From positions 23,997,835-24,061,834 of the forward strand of contig NC_003076.8 of NCBI RefSeq assembly GCF_000001735.4: a stretch of 64,000 nt of DNA, read 5' to 3'. Below the pieces are notes generated by a model that had not been told where the DNA came from, did no database searches, and worked only from the letters and a program-made list of their open reading frames with translations. This document shows, piece after piece, positions 10,822-21,101 of the stretch. Position numbers and translations under genes: made by a program. Numbering within the stretch: position 1 is the first letter of the stretch; every line of letters starts with the position of its first letter. The DNA comes from Arabidopsis thaliana. Its lineage: Eukaryota > Streptophyta > Magnoliopsida > Brassicales > Brassicaceae.

Positions 10822-11040
10822 AAGTAACTCAAAAGTAGTTGAGTTGGCGACAAAGTGAAATTAATTGGAGTAACTTAAAAGGGTTCAAGTAAAAATAGTT
10901 GATTTGGTATGGTGTCAAAGTGAAAATAATTTGCAGTAACTTTAAGAGTTCAAGTAAAAAATAGTTGAGCTGTTTGGTATAGTGACAAAGTGAAAATAAT
11001 TGATGTAACTTCGAGGGTTTAAGTGATTGAATTTGGTCTA
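10822..11040. repeat. Degenerate minisatellite, ~65-bp unit
   Basis: About three to four imperfect units. Each contains an AGTAACTT-like start, a run like TTCAAGTAAAAA, TAGTTGA, then GACAAAGTGAAAATAATT. A single related copy seems to exist downstream of UGT76E1 (about 8125-8190) and a trace near 13370-13395. The array probably expanded after the UGT duplication. Confidence 0.6.
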
Positions 11041-11317
11041 AGAAACTGTAATGGAGAAGCACAACATCTTTTATCTCTTATCCTGTTTGAGAGTAACTTA
11101 AAATAATGCTTCTGTATCCAAATGCAGAAACTCCTTTTTTTTTTTTTTGACAACAACGTAAAAATTCTTATTATAGAGACAACTTCCAAATATTACACTT
11201 AAAATAGAATTCATGTCCTGTATATCATCTTGATGCACTTTCGACTTTGACTAGGGACCTTATTTTTTTCTTTTTTTGCTAAGAGACTAGGGACTATCTT
11301 ATCTCCCTTCATCATCT

Positions 11318-12751
11318 TCACATGGAATTAACAAAGTCGTCTAGTGAGCTGCATGAGGAACCTCCACTTCTAACAGAGGTTTCAATCTTTTCTTTCAAGT
11401 CAATGGCTCTCTTCCTCATTTCTGCTCCTTCTTCATCCACAAGCAACCACTCTACAGCTCTCTCCACAGTTTCTTTATCCAGATCTCCCTCCAATTGAAC
11501 CCCAATTCTCCAAACTCTCTCTAAGTACCTCGCATTGACTTTCTGATCCCCGGTGAAAGGCCTACATATCATCGGAACTCCTTCCCCGATGCTCTCTACT
11601 GTTGAGTTCCATCCACAGTGACTCCAAAACCCTCCTACTGCAGGATGTCTGAGAACTTCCATCTGCGGAGCCCATTTCACAATGTAACCTCTTTCTGAAA
11701 CCAACCTATTGAATTCCTCTGGTAAGGACTCTGTCCATTCTGACCCCGGAATAGAGCCCGGTCTGACCACCCATAAGAAAGGTTGGTTGCTATTACTTAA
11801 TCCCCAAGCCATCTCCAACATGTCTTTGGTGTCCATTAGAGCCAAGCTTCCCAAGCTTATGTAAATAACTGAATTTGATTTTTGCTTGTTCAACCACTCA
11901 ACGCAACTCCTGTCTTCTTCTAGTAAACTAGAAGGCGCTGAAGCTGTAATATGAAGTGGGCCTATAGGATACACCGGAACTTGCAGTTGTTGTTGCAACC
12001 TTGCCAAAGATGAGCTCTCTAAACAGCTTGCTGAGTTGATGATAACAGCGGAAGCTGTTCGAGTGTTCACAGTCTCACTGTAAACCTTGAGCGTACTCTC
12101 TATTGGCCCAAATACTGAAGTTGGTAGATCCTTGTACCTCAGAGGATGCAACCCTGGAAATACTTTGTCTTGTGTTTCAGGATCTGAAAAGATAACATCG
12201 ATCATTTGGATTAGTTTCTATAAATAGGATTTTGAATTAAGATAAAACAAGCTAGAATCTTGAATACCTTTCATGTCGATCAAGAACGACTCTGCGTTGA
12301 CTCTAGACAAAACAGAGCGACAGACAAAAGCAGTAGCACTTGTCGTGCTAAAGACGACACTAGGAAGTTGAAACTCTTTTACTGCAGCATGAGAGAAGTA
12401 CATGTACTCATCGTAGACGACACAAGCAATATCATTATTACATTGTTCATGCAATAGTTGACCTATACACTGCTTGAAGCTTGCCTCACAAATTTGATTG
12501 AGCTTGAGCACAAACTTTTGTGGTCCTAGGTTTTGGAGATCAGACTCAGTTAAGCTGCCTGGGATGGTGAGGAAATGGAAATCAGAGAAGTCTTTGGAAG
12601 AGCTAACTCGATTAGACTGTGTCAGAACAACAGTGATGGAGAAACCCTTTGAGTGAAGAGCTTTTCCTAGTTGCATCATCGGAGTTACATGACCTTGAGC
12701 TGGAACTGGAACCAACACTATCCTTGTCTCCTTCACTTGCTTTTCCTCCAT
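11318..12751 (-). CDS. UGT76E2: UDP-glycosyltransferase UGT76E2
   Basis: Two exons (12751-12268 and 12183-11318) with an 84-base GT-AG intron at the same position as in UGT76E1; the product is 449 aa, as known for UGT76E2 (AT5G59590). The N-terminus begins [20 protein letters not shown] and keeps the [12 protein letters not shown] helix with the conserved His. The PSPG box starts [20 protein letters not shown], includes HCGWNS, and ends FTGDQ, predicting UDP-glucose as donor. Most residues are shared with UGT76E1, so the duplication is fairly recent. The acceptor is not deducible from sequence; flavonols have been reported for the subfamily. Promoter G-boxes are conserved with UGT76E1. Confidence 0.95.
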
Positions 12752-12887
12752 TGTTTTCTCTCTCTTTTTCTTAATTCTCTCTCATTCTCAATATATGAAA
12801 TGGAAAAAGCTCAAAGAGACATAAGGCTGCTTATCTGATATATAGACACGTGAGAGATAGGTTAACTATTTCATTGGTCTCATCGAC

Positions 12888-12923
<36 letters not shown>

Positions 12924-13232
12924 ATCTCTTAATGGAAAGAATTATGAGGTTGGGGAAAGCTCTCAACATTGTGTGAAAGGAGCAGCAAAAGACCAAACAC
13001 GTGGGTTACAAAATTAGACAAAGAAACCGAAGAAGATTAGCTTCGGGAAATGACAAATGCCGTGACTTGCCCATATAAAGGCTTCCTTTTGTCATTTTCT
13101 AATCATGTCTATCTCATTCTCATCCTTTCCTTTTTTCTTTTAGCTTTCTTTCTATTTTTAGTTAATACTAATATTGTTTTCTTTTTTTAACATAGATTTC
13201 CATATCCAAATAAAATAGAAACCACTACTTGA
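12752..13232 (-). promoter_or_regulatory. UGT76E2 promoter with two G-boxes and a TA repeat
   Basis: G-boxes at 12847-12852 and 12998-13003 correspond in order and context to those of UGT76E1. A (TA)n run at about 12889-12921 interrupts the otherwise conserved block and is absent upstream of UGT76E1, so it is a paralogue-specific expansion. Confidence 0.6.
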
Positions 13233-13400
13233 TCAAACAAGTCCGATTTCATTTGCATAGCCTCACAGGCCTCAACAAGCTTCAAATTATGTACTTAATT
13301 TAATATAAGTCCAGGACCCAGCGTCAGGCTTGTAACAATCCAAACAGAAACCAAACTGGCCTTATTGGAATCAGTTTAGCTGCTTGGTGACACTTGACCT
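13233..13400 (-). pseudogene. Second, internally deleted PPR fragment
   Basis: 13233-13275 resembles the PPR coding region near 13709-13775 (ATTTGCATAGCC, AGGCCTCAACAAGCTT). It then jumps to sequence like 14286-14350 (AAATTATGTAC, AAGTCCAGGAC, GGCTTGTAACAATCCAAAC). The two parts are joined with about 500 bp missing. This is a third, very short copy of the PPR gene and points to more than one round of duplication at this locus. Confidence 0.7.
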
Positions 13401-13480
13401 CGAGGCGCATGTGACCGATTCATCTTTTTTTTCAAAATCTAAGTCGGTTTTGATGATCAAAACCAGAATGAGTCTTAGGA

Positions 13481-15085
13481 TCAAACAGTTTCTACCCAGC
13501 TGCTGCCTAGAAACCTTCTAAACCTCTTCTTCTTTATCATCTTCTTCATTCTTACAACACTTTCCCAACTACCAGCATTGGCATATAAACTGGTCAGAAG
13601 CAAACCATTCCCTGAGTTCTCAGGTTCGAGCTCTGCTAAGTGCTTTGCTGCAATCCTTGCAAGCTCCATGTTCCCGTGATTCCTACACGCAGCTAACAAA
13701 GCACCCCACACAAACAAATCCGGCTCCATTCGCATAGCCTTGATCATCTCATAGGCCTCAACAAGCTTCCCTGCTCGGCCGAGAAGATCCACCATACAAG
13801 CATAATGCTCCAATCTCGGCACGATCCTGTACTTGTTTTGCATCAAAAGGAACAAATTTTGTCCAAGATCAGTTAACCCTGCGTGGCTGCAGGCTGTGAG
13901 GATGGCCGTGAATGTTAAGTGGTCGAGTTTCTCTCCCGTGGCTTCCATCTGATCAAATAGCTCAACTGCTTTGTCTGCGAGCCCGTGATTCGCATAACAG
14001 AAGATCATCGAGTTGAAAGTAACTGTTGTCTTCTTTGGCGTCTTGCGAAACAAGATCATTGCTTCTGATATGAAGCCACATTTGCCGTACATGTCAAGCA
14101 AAGCACTTCTAACAAACCCGTGATCTTCTAGTCCAGTGACTACCGAGTAACCGTGAATCTCCTTCCCGTGCTTCATATATGCAAGTGTGGTACAAGCAGG
14201 CAATAGAGTTATGATCGTAGCAGAGTTTGGATACAACCCATGAGTTAACATCTGTTTAAAAGCATCAAAAGCTTTCTCATTCTGAAAATTATGTACAAGG
14301 CCTGATATAATAGAAGTCCAGGACACAACGTCGGGCTTGTAACCATCCAAACACATCAACTCAAGAATCTCAGATACTTTTTCTTCATTTCTCATATGCG
14401 AGAACCCTGAAATTAGAGCATTCCAAGTGATAACATCAGGTTTTATTCCCAGTAGTTTCATATCTTTCACCAAGTTCAATGCTTCATCTGCTTGGCTATT
14501 ATTAGCATAACCAGAGATCATAGCATTGAACACGACCAAATCCTGTTCACCCAAATCACTGAACACCTTCCTCGCATTCCCCACCTCCCCAAACTTCGAG
14601 TACATATCAATAAGCGAGCTAACTATAAAAGCATCAGACTCATACGAAAACTTCAGCACAAGACAATGTATCATCTTCCCGAATTCTCTATCAAGCAGAT
14701 TGCGACTGGCTTTAAGAAGACTAGGAACAATGAAAGCATCAAGTTTTAAACCGTCTTTGTACATTTCTCTGAAGAAATCCAAAGACTCCTGGTAATACCC
14801 ATTTCGAGCACAAGCCCCAATCATGACAACACATCCACTAATATCTCTCTTGGGCATTTCATCGAACACCTTCCTCGCATCTAGAACTTTCCCACATTCA
14901 ACATAAAAAGTTACAAGCTTAGCTGCAATTCTCGTCAAGCGAGCAATACCAGATGTCACTAAATGAGCATGAAGCACTCTTCCTCTACAAAACAGTCGAT
15001 CTCGACCGTTGGCTTCGATGAGTTCAACATAAGAACCGATTGATAATAACCGAAAAGAACTAGGAACGATGGTAAGTTTCTTCAT
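13481..15085 (-). CDS. Pentatricopeptide repeat protein, PLS class, E subgroup
   Basis: Intronless 534-aa frame, matching AT5G59600 in length. The N-terminal ~40 residues are basic and hydroxylated, a plausible organelle presequence. Tandem degenerate ~35-residue PPR motifs follow, alternating P, L and S types: for example GRVLHAHLVTSG, DISGCVVMIGACARNGYYQE, DLVVFNAMISGYANNSQADE, DVITWNALISGFSHM. The E extension near the C-terminus (HYACMVDLLGRAGKL, LFVWGALLAACRNHGN, LLTSLYANAGSW) ends without a DYW deaminase domain. E-type PPR proteins usually bind one organellar RNA site and support C-to-U editing with a partner supplying the DYW activity; the target is unknown from this sequence. Partial decayed copies lie at 10545-10805 and 13233-13345. 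Confidence 0.92.
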   Translation of the reverse strand: MKKLTIVPSSFRLLSIGSYVELIEANGRDRLFCRGRVLHAHLVTSGIARLTRIAAKLVTFYVECGKVLDARKVFDEMPKRDISGCVVMIGACARNGYYQESLDFFREMYKDGLKLDAFIVPSLLKASRNLLDREFGKMIHCLVLKFSYESDAFIVSSLIDMYSKFGEVGNARKVFSDLGEQDLVVFNAMISGYANNSQADEALNLVKDMKLLGIKPDVITWNALISGFSHMRNEEKVSEILELMCLDGYKPDVVSWTSIISGLVHNFQNEKAFDAFKQMLTHGLYPNSATIITLLPACTTLAYMKHGKEIHGYSVVTGLEDHGFVRSALLDMYGKCGFISEAMILFRKTPKKTTVTFNSMIFCYANHGLADKAVELFDQMEATGEKLDHLTFTAILTACSHAGLTDLGQNLFLLMQNKYRIVPRLEHYACMVDLLGRAGKLVEAYEMIKAMRMEPDLFVWGALLAACRNHGNMELARIAAKHLAELEPENSGNGLLLTSLYANAGSWESVVRMKKMIKKKRFRRFLGSSWVETV

Positions 15086-15330
15086 GGATAAGAATCAAAG
15101 CTTCAAACTTTATCAAAACCCGCATTACTGATGGTAGATTTCAGTGACGGAAGTAATAAAAGCTCCCAATTTTATCTGACAGAGAACGAACAAGGAAGAA
15201 CAGAGTTAGCGATTATACCAGATTAAACGGTACGGTTAATACTGAACCGGAAATCGAAGGAGCGGTTAAACAAAAACCGGATTCGATTGTCCAAAAAGGG
15301 GGAATTCAATCCAATGAAGCAGAGCAAATT
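15086..15330. promoter_or_regulatory. Bidirectional promoter, PPR gene / DnaJ gene
   Basis: The start codons of two divergent genes lie only 245 bp apart. Both encode likely organelle-targeted proteins, so shared control is plausible (inference). No clear TATA box on either side. Confidence 0.5.
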
Positions 15331-17120
15331 ATGTATGCAACATCTTCGATTCTGTCTCCAACACCACAAAGTTTCTTCCTTTCGCATCATCTTCCTCCAA
15401 TTTCGTTCCTTTATCGGATAAATTTTCTGGGTTTTCCTGTAACAAGTTGCTGCTATGGTGGAGACATTGGTCTCGCTTCGTTATATAAACGACGGAGTAG
15501 TATACAAAGACGGAGAAATCGAATCTTCGTAACCAGAGCTAGATCCTCTCCTTACGAGATTCTTGGTGTGTCTCCATCAGCGACTCCTCAAGATATAAAA
15601 AGAGCTTATCGTAAACTTGCTCTGAAATATCACCCAGATGTCAATAAAGAGGTACTTTTTTTATGGTTTCTATTTCATTGGAGTTTAAGGAATTGGAGCT
15701 TTGTATGGTTGATTATAGGTTTGTTTGTGTCTAACTCATGGAATTGGAACTATGTATGGATGCTTTAATGCTTACATGTTTGTCTTTACTAATTCACGGA
15801 ATTGAGACTTTGTATGTTGCTTTCATATGTATGTGTATCTCTGTAGACCTACTGATGGACTTGGTTTACTTAGTCTCTATCCCTGTGGAAGAAAGTTTAA
15901 TTCATGATTCATCCCCTGGCTGTTTTTGGTGTATAGGCAAATGCGCAAGAGAAGTTTTTGAAAATAAAGCATGCATACACTACTCTGATAAACTCTGACT
16001 CACGGCGTAAGTACGGTTCAGATAGTCGTGCGACTGGTTCTTCGACGGGTCAAACAAGTCGAAAAGGCAACAGTCAAGTCGAGGAAGATTTCTATGGACT
16101 TGGTAAAACCCTAACCCCTTAAAGCACCATATATTGGTTGAAATTGATATGTGGTCATTTGAGGATCCTATTGTGTAAAATAGGAACTGTTTCTTTGAAG
16201 TTTAATGTTAAACTATGGCTTGACATAATTAGGGAAGAGAATTTTTGTATGAGCACAGTGTAGAAGCATTGTTAAAGGGTTTTGAACACCAATGTTAAAT
16301 AGGGTTAGTGAAAATGTTCACAGAGTTTGACAACTTATTGACATATTGTGAATGCTAGGCTCCATTTAATGACTGTGGTTAGAAGTGTGGTGCGGTATTC
16401 TCTCTTATGTGTTGTGTTCTTTTGGGGCACTTAGGTTAATTGAGGTCAGTGTGATCTTATGCACAGCACACTTTATTATGCAGGTGAATTCGTGAGGGAT
16501 GTCCAAATAACAGTCGGTAGAGCCAATCTGTGAATTTTATTATCTTTATGTCTTTGTTTTTTGCACGTCTAGAGATTTTATGCACAGCACATTGTGTAGT
16601 TGTAGTTAATTGTTTGTTTAGAGGCTCACTTTCTGTGGTCTATTGGCAGGGGATTTCTTCAAAGATCTTCAAGAAGAGTATAAAAACTGGGAAGCTAGTG
16701 CGTCCTCACAAGGAAAACCGAAAAGTCTTTGGGAAGAACTATCGGTAAGTCCAATAATATCAAACTACTGATAACCTGGAGTCCTCAATGTGTGTCAAAT
16801 ATGAACTTTTTCCACGAAGATTGGTTCTGATGAATATAGACTAAAACCAATCTAGGCTCCTTTTGATTCTCATATTTCTTTTTCTTATCTCTCAGGAAAT
16901 TGGAGAAGAATTTGTGGAGTTTCTTGAGAAAGAACTTAACATTAGCGACGAAGACAATGAAGGATCAAGCAAAAACGGAGAAAGATTTGATTTTGAAGAA
17001 GGCTCAACAGAGAAATCTTCCGGGAAGAATAATAGTAGCACAAAGAATAGTATAGAAGACAATATTGATGAGATCGAAGCAACTCTTGCTCAATTGAAGA
17101 AAGATCTTGGCTTGCAATAA
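15331..17120 (+). CDS. DnaJ/J-domain protein, probably plastid-targeted
   Basis: Five exons read from splice sites: 15331-15651, 15937-16102, 16484-16516, 16650-16744, 16896-17120. Phases are consistent and give 279 aa. The first ~70 residues are Ser/Arg-rich with few acidic residues, typical of a chloroplast transit peptide. The J domain starts at [20 protein letters not shown] and carries the HPD tripeptide in KYHPDVNKE, needed to stimulate Hsp70 ATPase. It then continues through [20 protein letters not shown]. There is no Gly/Phe-rich or zinc-finger region, so it is a type III (J-domain only) co-chaperone. The C-terminus is acidic and ends in a short coiled-coil-like segment ([16 protein letters not shown]). 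It matches AT5G59610. The 33-base exon 3 is unusually small. Confidence 0.88.
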
Positions 17121-18327
17121 TCCCATAAGTTATATTAAAATGTTTTTCTTAGTTGGTTTAATACTCATGAAATAATTATTTTGTACATGTGGTGAGAAAT
17201 TAATCTTATTCTCAATTATGGTTAATTAAGTTATATAGATAAATTCAATATATTTCTAGATATAAGAGCTTTTCACGTTTACCTAAGGAATAGGAAAACC
17301 GACATACTGTAACCCTGTATCTATAAATACAGTTCCCGTCAACAACACTCTTTTACTCAAATCTCAGAGAAAGAAAAACTCAAGCTTGTTCCTTTACTTG
17401 TGCATGTTTTAATGAGTAATGGTGATGGATTATATAATCAACTTCGTCTCTGCTATTGCTGAACATTATATTCAAGTTTTCTTATTTTCATTTTGCTAAA
17501 GAGTGTCATACTTAAATTATATTTAAACAATAGTTTCTTGATAGTTATTCTATTTTTTTTTGCATCAAAGATTTATATTTAGTAATTTTGCATATTTTAA
17601 CCAACAATGGATGTTTGATCAGCAAGTGGAGGCTATATACTTAACCATATATTCTTATTGGGGAACAAAAAGAGAAGAAGAAATTCATTGCAAAGGAAAA
17701 AAATTGGATAAACAGAGTAGAATTTGCACTGTTCAAGAGTTGTGAAAACACAGAGAAAAGGAAACGAGAGATTGATAGTGTCTATAATCCTCTCTTTCAT
17801 GTTATTAGAACAGGTTTGAAAGCTGAAGCACTCTCAGTAGTTTCCATAAGAACGCTTCGGCTTCTCAGCTTCGACAACTCACGTCAGTAGATCACCTGAG
17901 ATTTCACAACAGAACATGAACAAACATAGAGAATGGTAAGTGTGTTGGAATCCTGTGAAATCCTAAATCTATCAAGGATTCAAATCTTGTTATTACAAGA
18001 GTCTGATCAAACACACTTAGTTAATCTGAATGATGTTGGAAACTCATGTATGGCTCACAATGCATCAAGCATTACAAAATATATACAGAACCAAACTGGC
18101 TCAAGAAACAGATGCAAGACAAATCAAACATTACACATTGAGATTTTGTACAGGCTATTGGAGAAAACCAGATATCAAAATCATGAATTACAATAAAATT
18201 CTAAGCCATCTGAATGAAGTAGGTGACTTAATAAGATTCAATTAACAGATGCAGAGAAATCACATACAGATTTGAATTCAGCTTCCAAATCGAAATTTAA
18301 CATTGATATGATCGAAAGAGAAAGACA
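17121..18327. other. Intergenic, between DnaJ 3' and ATP synthase subunit 3' ends
   Basis: AT-rich. A TATA-like CTATAAATAC at about 17320-17330 is followed by a pyrimidine-rich stretch, but no coding frame of note follows; it could be a promoter relic or part of a decayed element. Small frames at 17560-17745, 17933-18196 and 18030-18245 lack domains. The right part probably holds the 3' UTR of the minus-strand gene that follows. Confidence 0.45.
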
Positions 18328-18666
18328 TTACCGCCTGTGTTGTTGGACAAACTTGGAGTTCTTGGCGTCTTCCTCTGCAAAATGAGTCAATACATTTACT
18401 AATTAGGGTTTCACAACCAGCGATCCAACAATCAATACTGAGACACAATACATCAATATATCCGATCCGATTCCACAAATACGGATCAATTGAGGATTAG
18501 CTCTTTCATTTCCGATGACGATTGGTCAGATCTGAAGAGACTTACCAGTGAGTCCAGCGGTGAGCTTGGTGATGAGAACGCCGGTAACGGCGAATCCGGT
18601 GAGAAACGGCCAACAACGTTTCCATTCTCTCTTGAAGAACACTGGCCATGGATCGAACAACCTCAT
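18328..18666 (-). CDS. Mitochondrial F-type ATP synthase 6-kDa subunit
   Basis: A two-exon gene. Exon 1 (18666-18546) and exon 2 (18374-18328) join across a GT-AG intron to give 55 aa. The protein starts MRLFDPWPVFFKREWKR, has one hydrophobic membrane-spanning segment (WPFLTGFAVTGVLITKL) and ends in a charged tail (SKFVQQHRR). This is the plant MtATP6/6-kDa subunit family (AT5G59613), a small inner-membrane protein of complex V. The promoter on the right carries TGGGCT (18825-18830) and GGCCCA (18848-18853), site II elements typical of nuclear genes for mitochondrial respiratory proteins. Confidence 0.88.
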
Positions 18667-18900
18667 CTTTCTCTTTTTCTCTTTTTGTTCTCTTTGGTCT
18701 TCTCTCTAAACTTTGGTATCTGGATGAGTCGGAGACTGCTTCGCGTAGAGACAGATGAAAGTGACAACAAAACACTGATGGATAGGTAATAGTTACTGGA
18801 TCCGAATTCTTTCTGGATATTTAATGGGCTATCCAAAACTCAATAAAGGCCCAATAAGTCTTCTAGTTAATTTGTAAAAGGCCACTAATGACCGTTGCGT
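18667..18900 (-). promoter_or_regulatory. ATP synthase subunit promoter with site II elements
   Basis: TGGGCT at 18825-18830 and GGCCCA at 18848-18853, 18 bases apart, upstream of the minus-strand start at 18666. Paired site II (TGGGCY) elements bind TCP factors and mark many nuclear genes for mitochondrial proteins. Confidence 0.55.
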
Positions 18901-20280
18901 TTAAAACGCGAATTTCCCGCGACTGCGTTTCAAGCACTCTGGAATTGTTTTTTCTCATGTTAATCCACTTCTATTTGTACGTTTTACCACGGTGCTGCTC
19001 TTTGAATTAGCTTCAAGATTGATCTGTCTATAATTTCTTGGTTCGAAGCTATTATTGTGAAAGGAAATTGTCAAAGCTTGTTTCATTAGAGAAAACATGG
19101 AAAAATGGACCAATTCAAGTTAGAGACCACTACAAATTCAAATCCGTGTGTATTGCTCTCTCTCTATGAACATTCTTATTGTATTAGCTATAGAATGATA
19201 AACTATATAACAGTTGAGATCAATTGAACTGGTCTTTCAAAAACCAAGTTGCCTATATCGTCTGACCAAGAAATTTACATATGTTTCTTAGGATAATGTT
19301 AGGCTATTCAAGTTCTTGATTGTGATGTCCGGAGATTATTTTCCTAGTCTTCTTGTGTTTTTCGATAGAAAATACATTTACTCATTTGTTTCAGTCATAT
19401 ACCATTTTTATATTTGCACACTAAAGACCTCTTCTCATGTAACCAGAGCTTTTATTTGCCTTACATGTCCGTTTATGTTTATTTCATACATGCGCTGTTG
19501 TTTGTGTCACAAGGTACCGGAATGATGTCTATGATCGTGTATGGACTACGTTTTCAAGGAATGAATGGACCCACATTTCCACCACCCTGGAAGTGAGCAA
19601 TTCAAACAAATATTTTCCACCAAAAGAAGCACTCAAAACTGCTGCAATATCTACTAATTCAACTGCACCATTGACGATGGAATGGAGTTCGAGTAATGTC
19701 AATAACCAATATTACTTGTATGGACATTTTGCTGAGATCCAAGAGTTGCAGACCAACGATACAAGGGAATTTAACATGTTTTGGAATAGACAAGTCATCG
19801 CCGACCCTTTAATACCTCCAAAATTCACTATTTATACTATCTTTAGCCAGTCACCAAGTACTTGTGAAGGAGGAAAATGCAGTTTTCAGCTGAGAAGAAC
19901 CAACAGATCAACTCTTCCACCTTTGCTTAACGCTTTTGAGGTCTACACAGTTATCCAGTTTCCGCAGATCGAAACAAATGAAAACGACGGTATGTTATGC
20001 ATATAAGGTCTATACTATTGTTTTATGTTTAGAAAGGTAGTCAAATTATTTCTGTGTTAACTCAAGTATCATAAACTAAAACATGTTATGTCAGTGGTTG
20101 CTGTCCAAAACATCAAAACCACCTATGAAATTAGTAGAAATAGCTGGCAAGGAGATCCATGTGTCCCTCGGCAGTTTATGTGGGAGGGATTAAACTGCAG
20201 TGACACTGATATGTCTACACGACCAAGAATCACTTCTTTGTAAGTCATAAGATCACCCCCACTACAATAAAAACTGAATA

Positions 20281-20790
20281 TTGATACGATTATTATAGTT
20301 ACAATAAAAAGATATTCGGTCACAATAATTTTTTTGTGTCGAAACTGAAACAAATTTTAAAATGTCACAATAAAATCGTCACAAATCTATGTATGTCTCA
20401 AAAAGGTCACAAACGAATGTGACGATTAACAACAGTAACAATTTGTCACTGATTGTGACGACGTTATTATAGTCGCAAAAACGGATACAATTCGTGACGA
20501 ACGATACTGTCACAACTATGCCACAACTAGTGACAATAAAATCGTAACATACTTGTCACAGATTATTACCATATTTAAGTCACTGGCCCGTTACATTTTA
20601 CGACCAAAATACAATCACAAATCCGTCACAATTAGTGACTCGATTATAGTCACACAAACGTCACAAATTGATTTTATGTTGTGACATTTTTTCTTACTAA
20701 ACTCGTATCAATTTGTTACAAAACTAGTTTCATGAACAACACATGGACGTTTGGTCACAAACGTATGATTACCTTTTTTTGCTTTTACTA
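20281..20790. repeat. Left subterminal repeat array of the CACTA element
   Basis: Many copies, in both orientations, of a short motif around GTCACAA / TTGTGAC with variants (GTCACAAAC, CGTCACAA, GTGACGA). In En/Spm elements such arrays are bound by TNPA to bring the ends together. A matching array is at 31960-32345. Confidence 0.75.
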
Positions 20791-21101
20791 ATTGCAGTCA
20801 TTCTCTTTATAAAATTATAACGAACATATTTTATAGAAATTATTAAACAACATCCGATAAACAAATTGACTAATAGAAACCATAATTTATAGAAATCATA
20901 AAACAATATCCAAATAAACAAAATACAATACTTAGGTTAATGCAAATAAAACAAACCATAACATCCAAACAAACAAATAACATCCAAATAAAGTCAAACT
21001 AGAAACACAACTTAAAGCAAATACAAACTAAACAATACTTAGGCTAAAAGGAACCATACATAAGATAGATTAAGTGGACGTTCTTGGTGGTGGGTTTGGA
21101 T

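Noticed and set aside
14492-14795. Plus-strand frames inside the PPR gene
   Set aside because: Antisense shadows; the minus strand has one continuous PPR protein.
17300-17400. Possible solo LTR (TATA-like box plus leader)
   Set aside because: No TG...CA borders, target duplication or primer-binding site could be identified.
18542-18775. 77-aa minus-strand frame overlapping the ATP synthase subunit
   Set aside because: Different frame over exon 1 of the 55-aa ATP synthase subunit, which has clear family sequence and splice sites.
20281-20790. CRISPR-like short repeats
   Set aside because: Repeats are irregularly spaced, in both orientations, and at a CACTA end; this is a eukaryotic TE feature.
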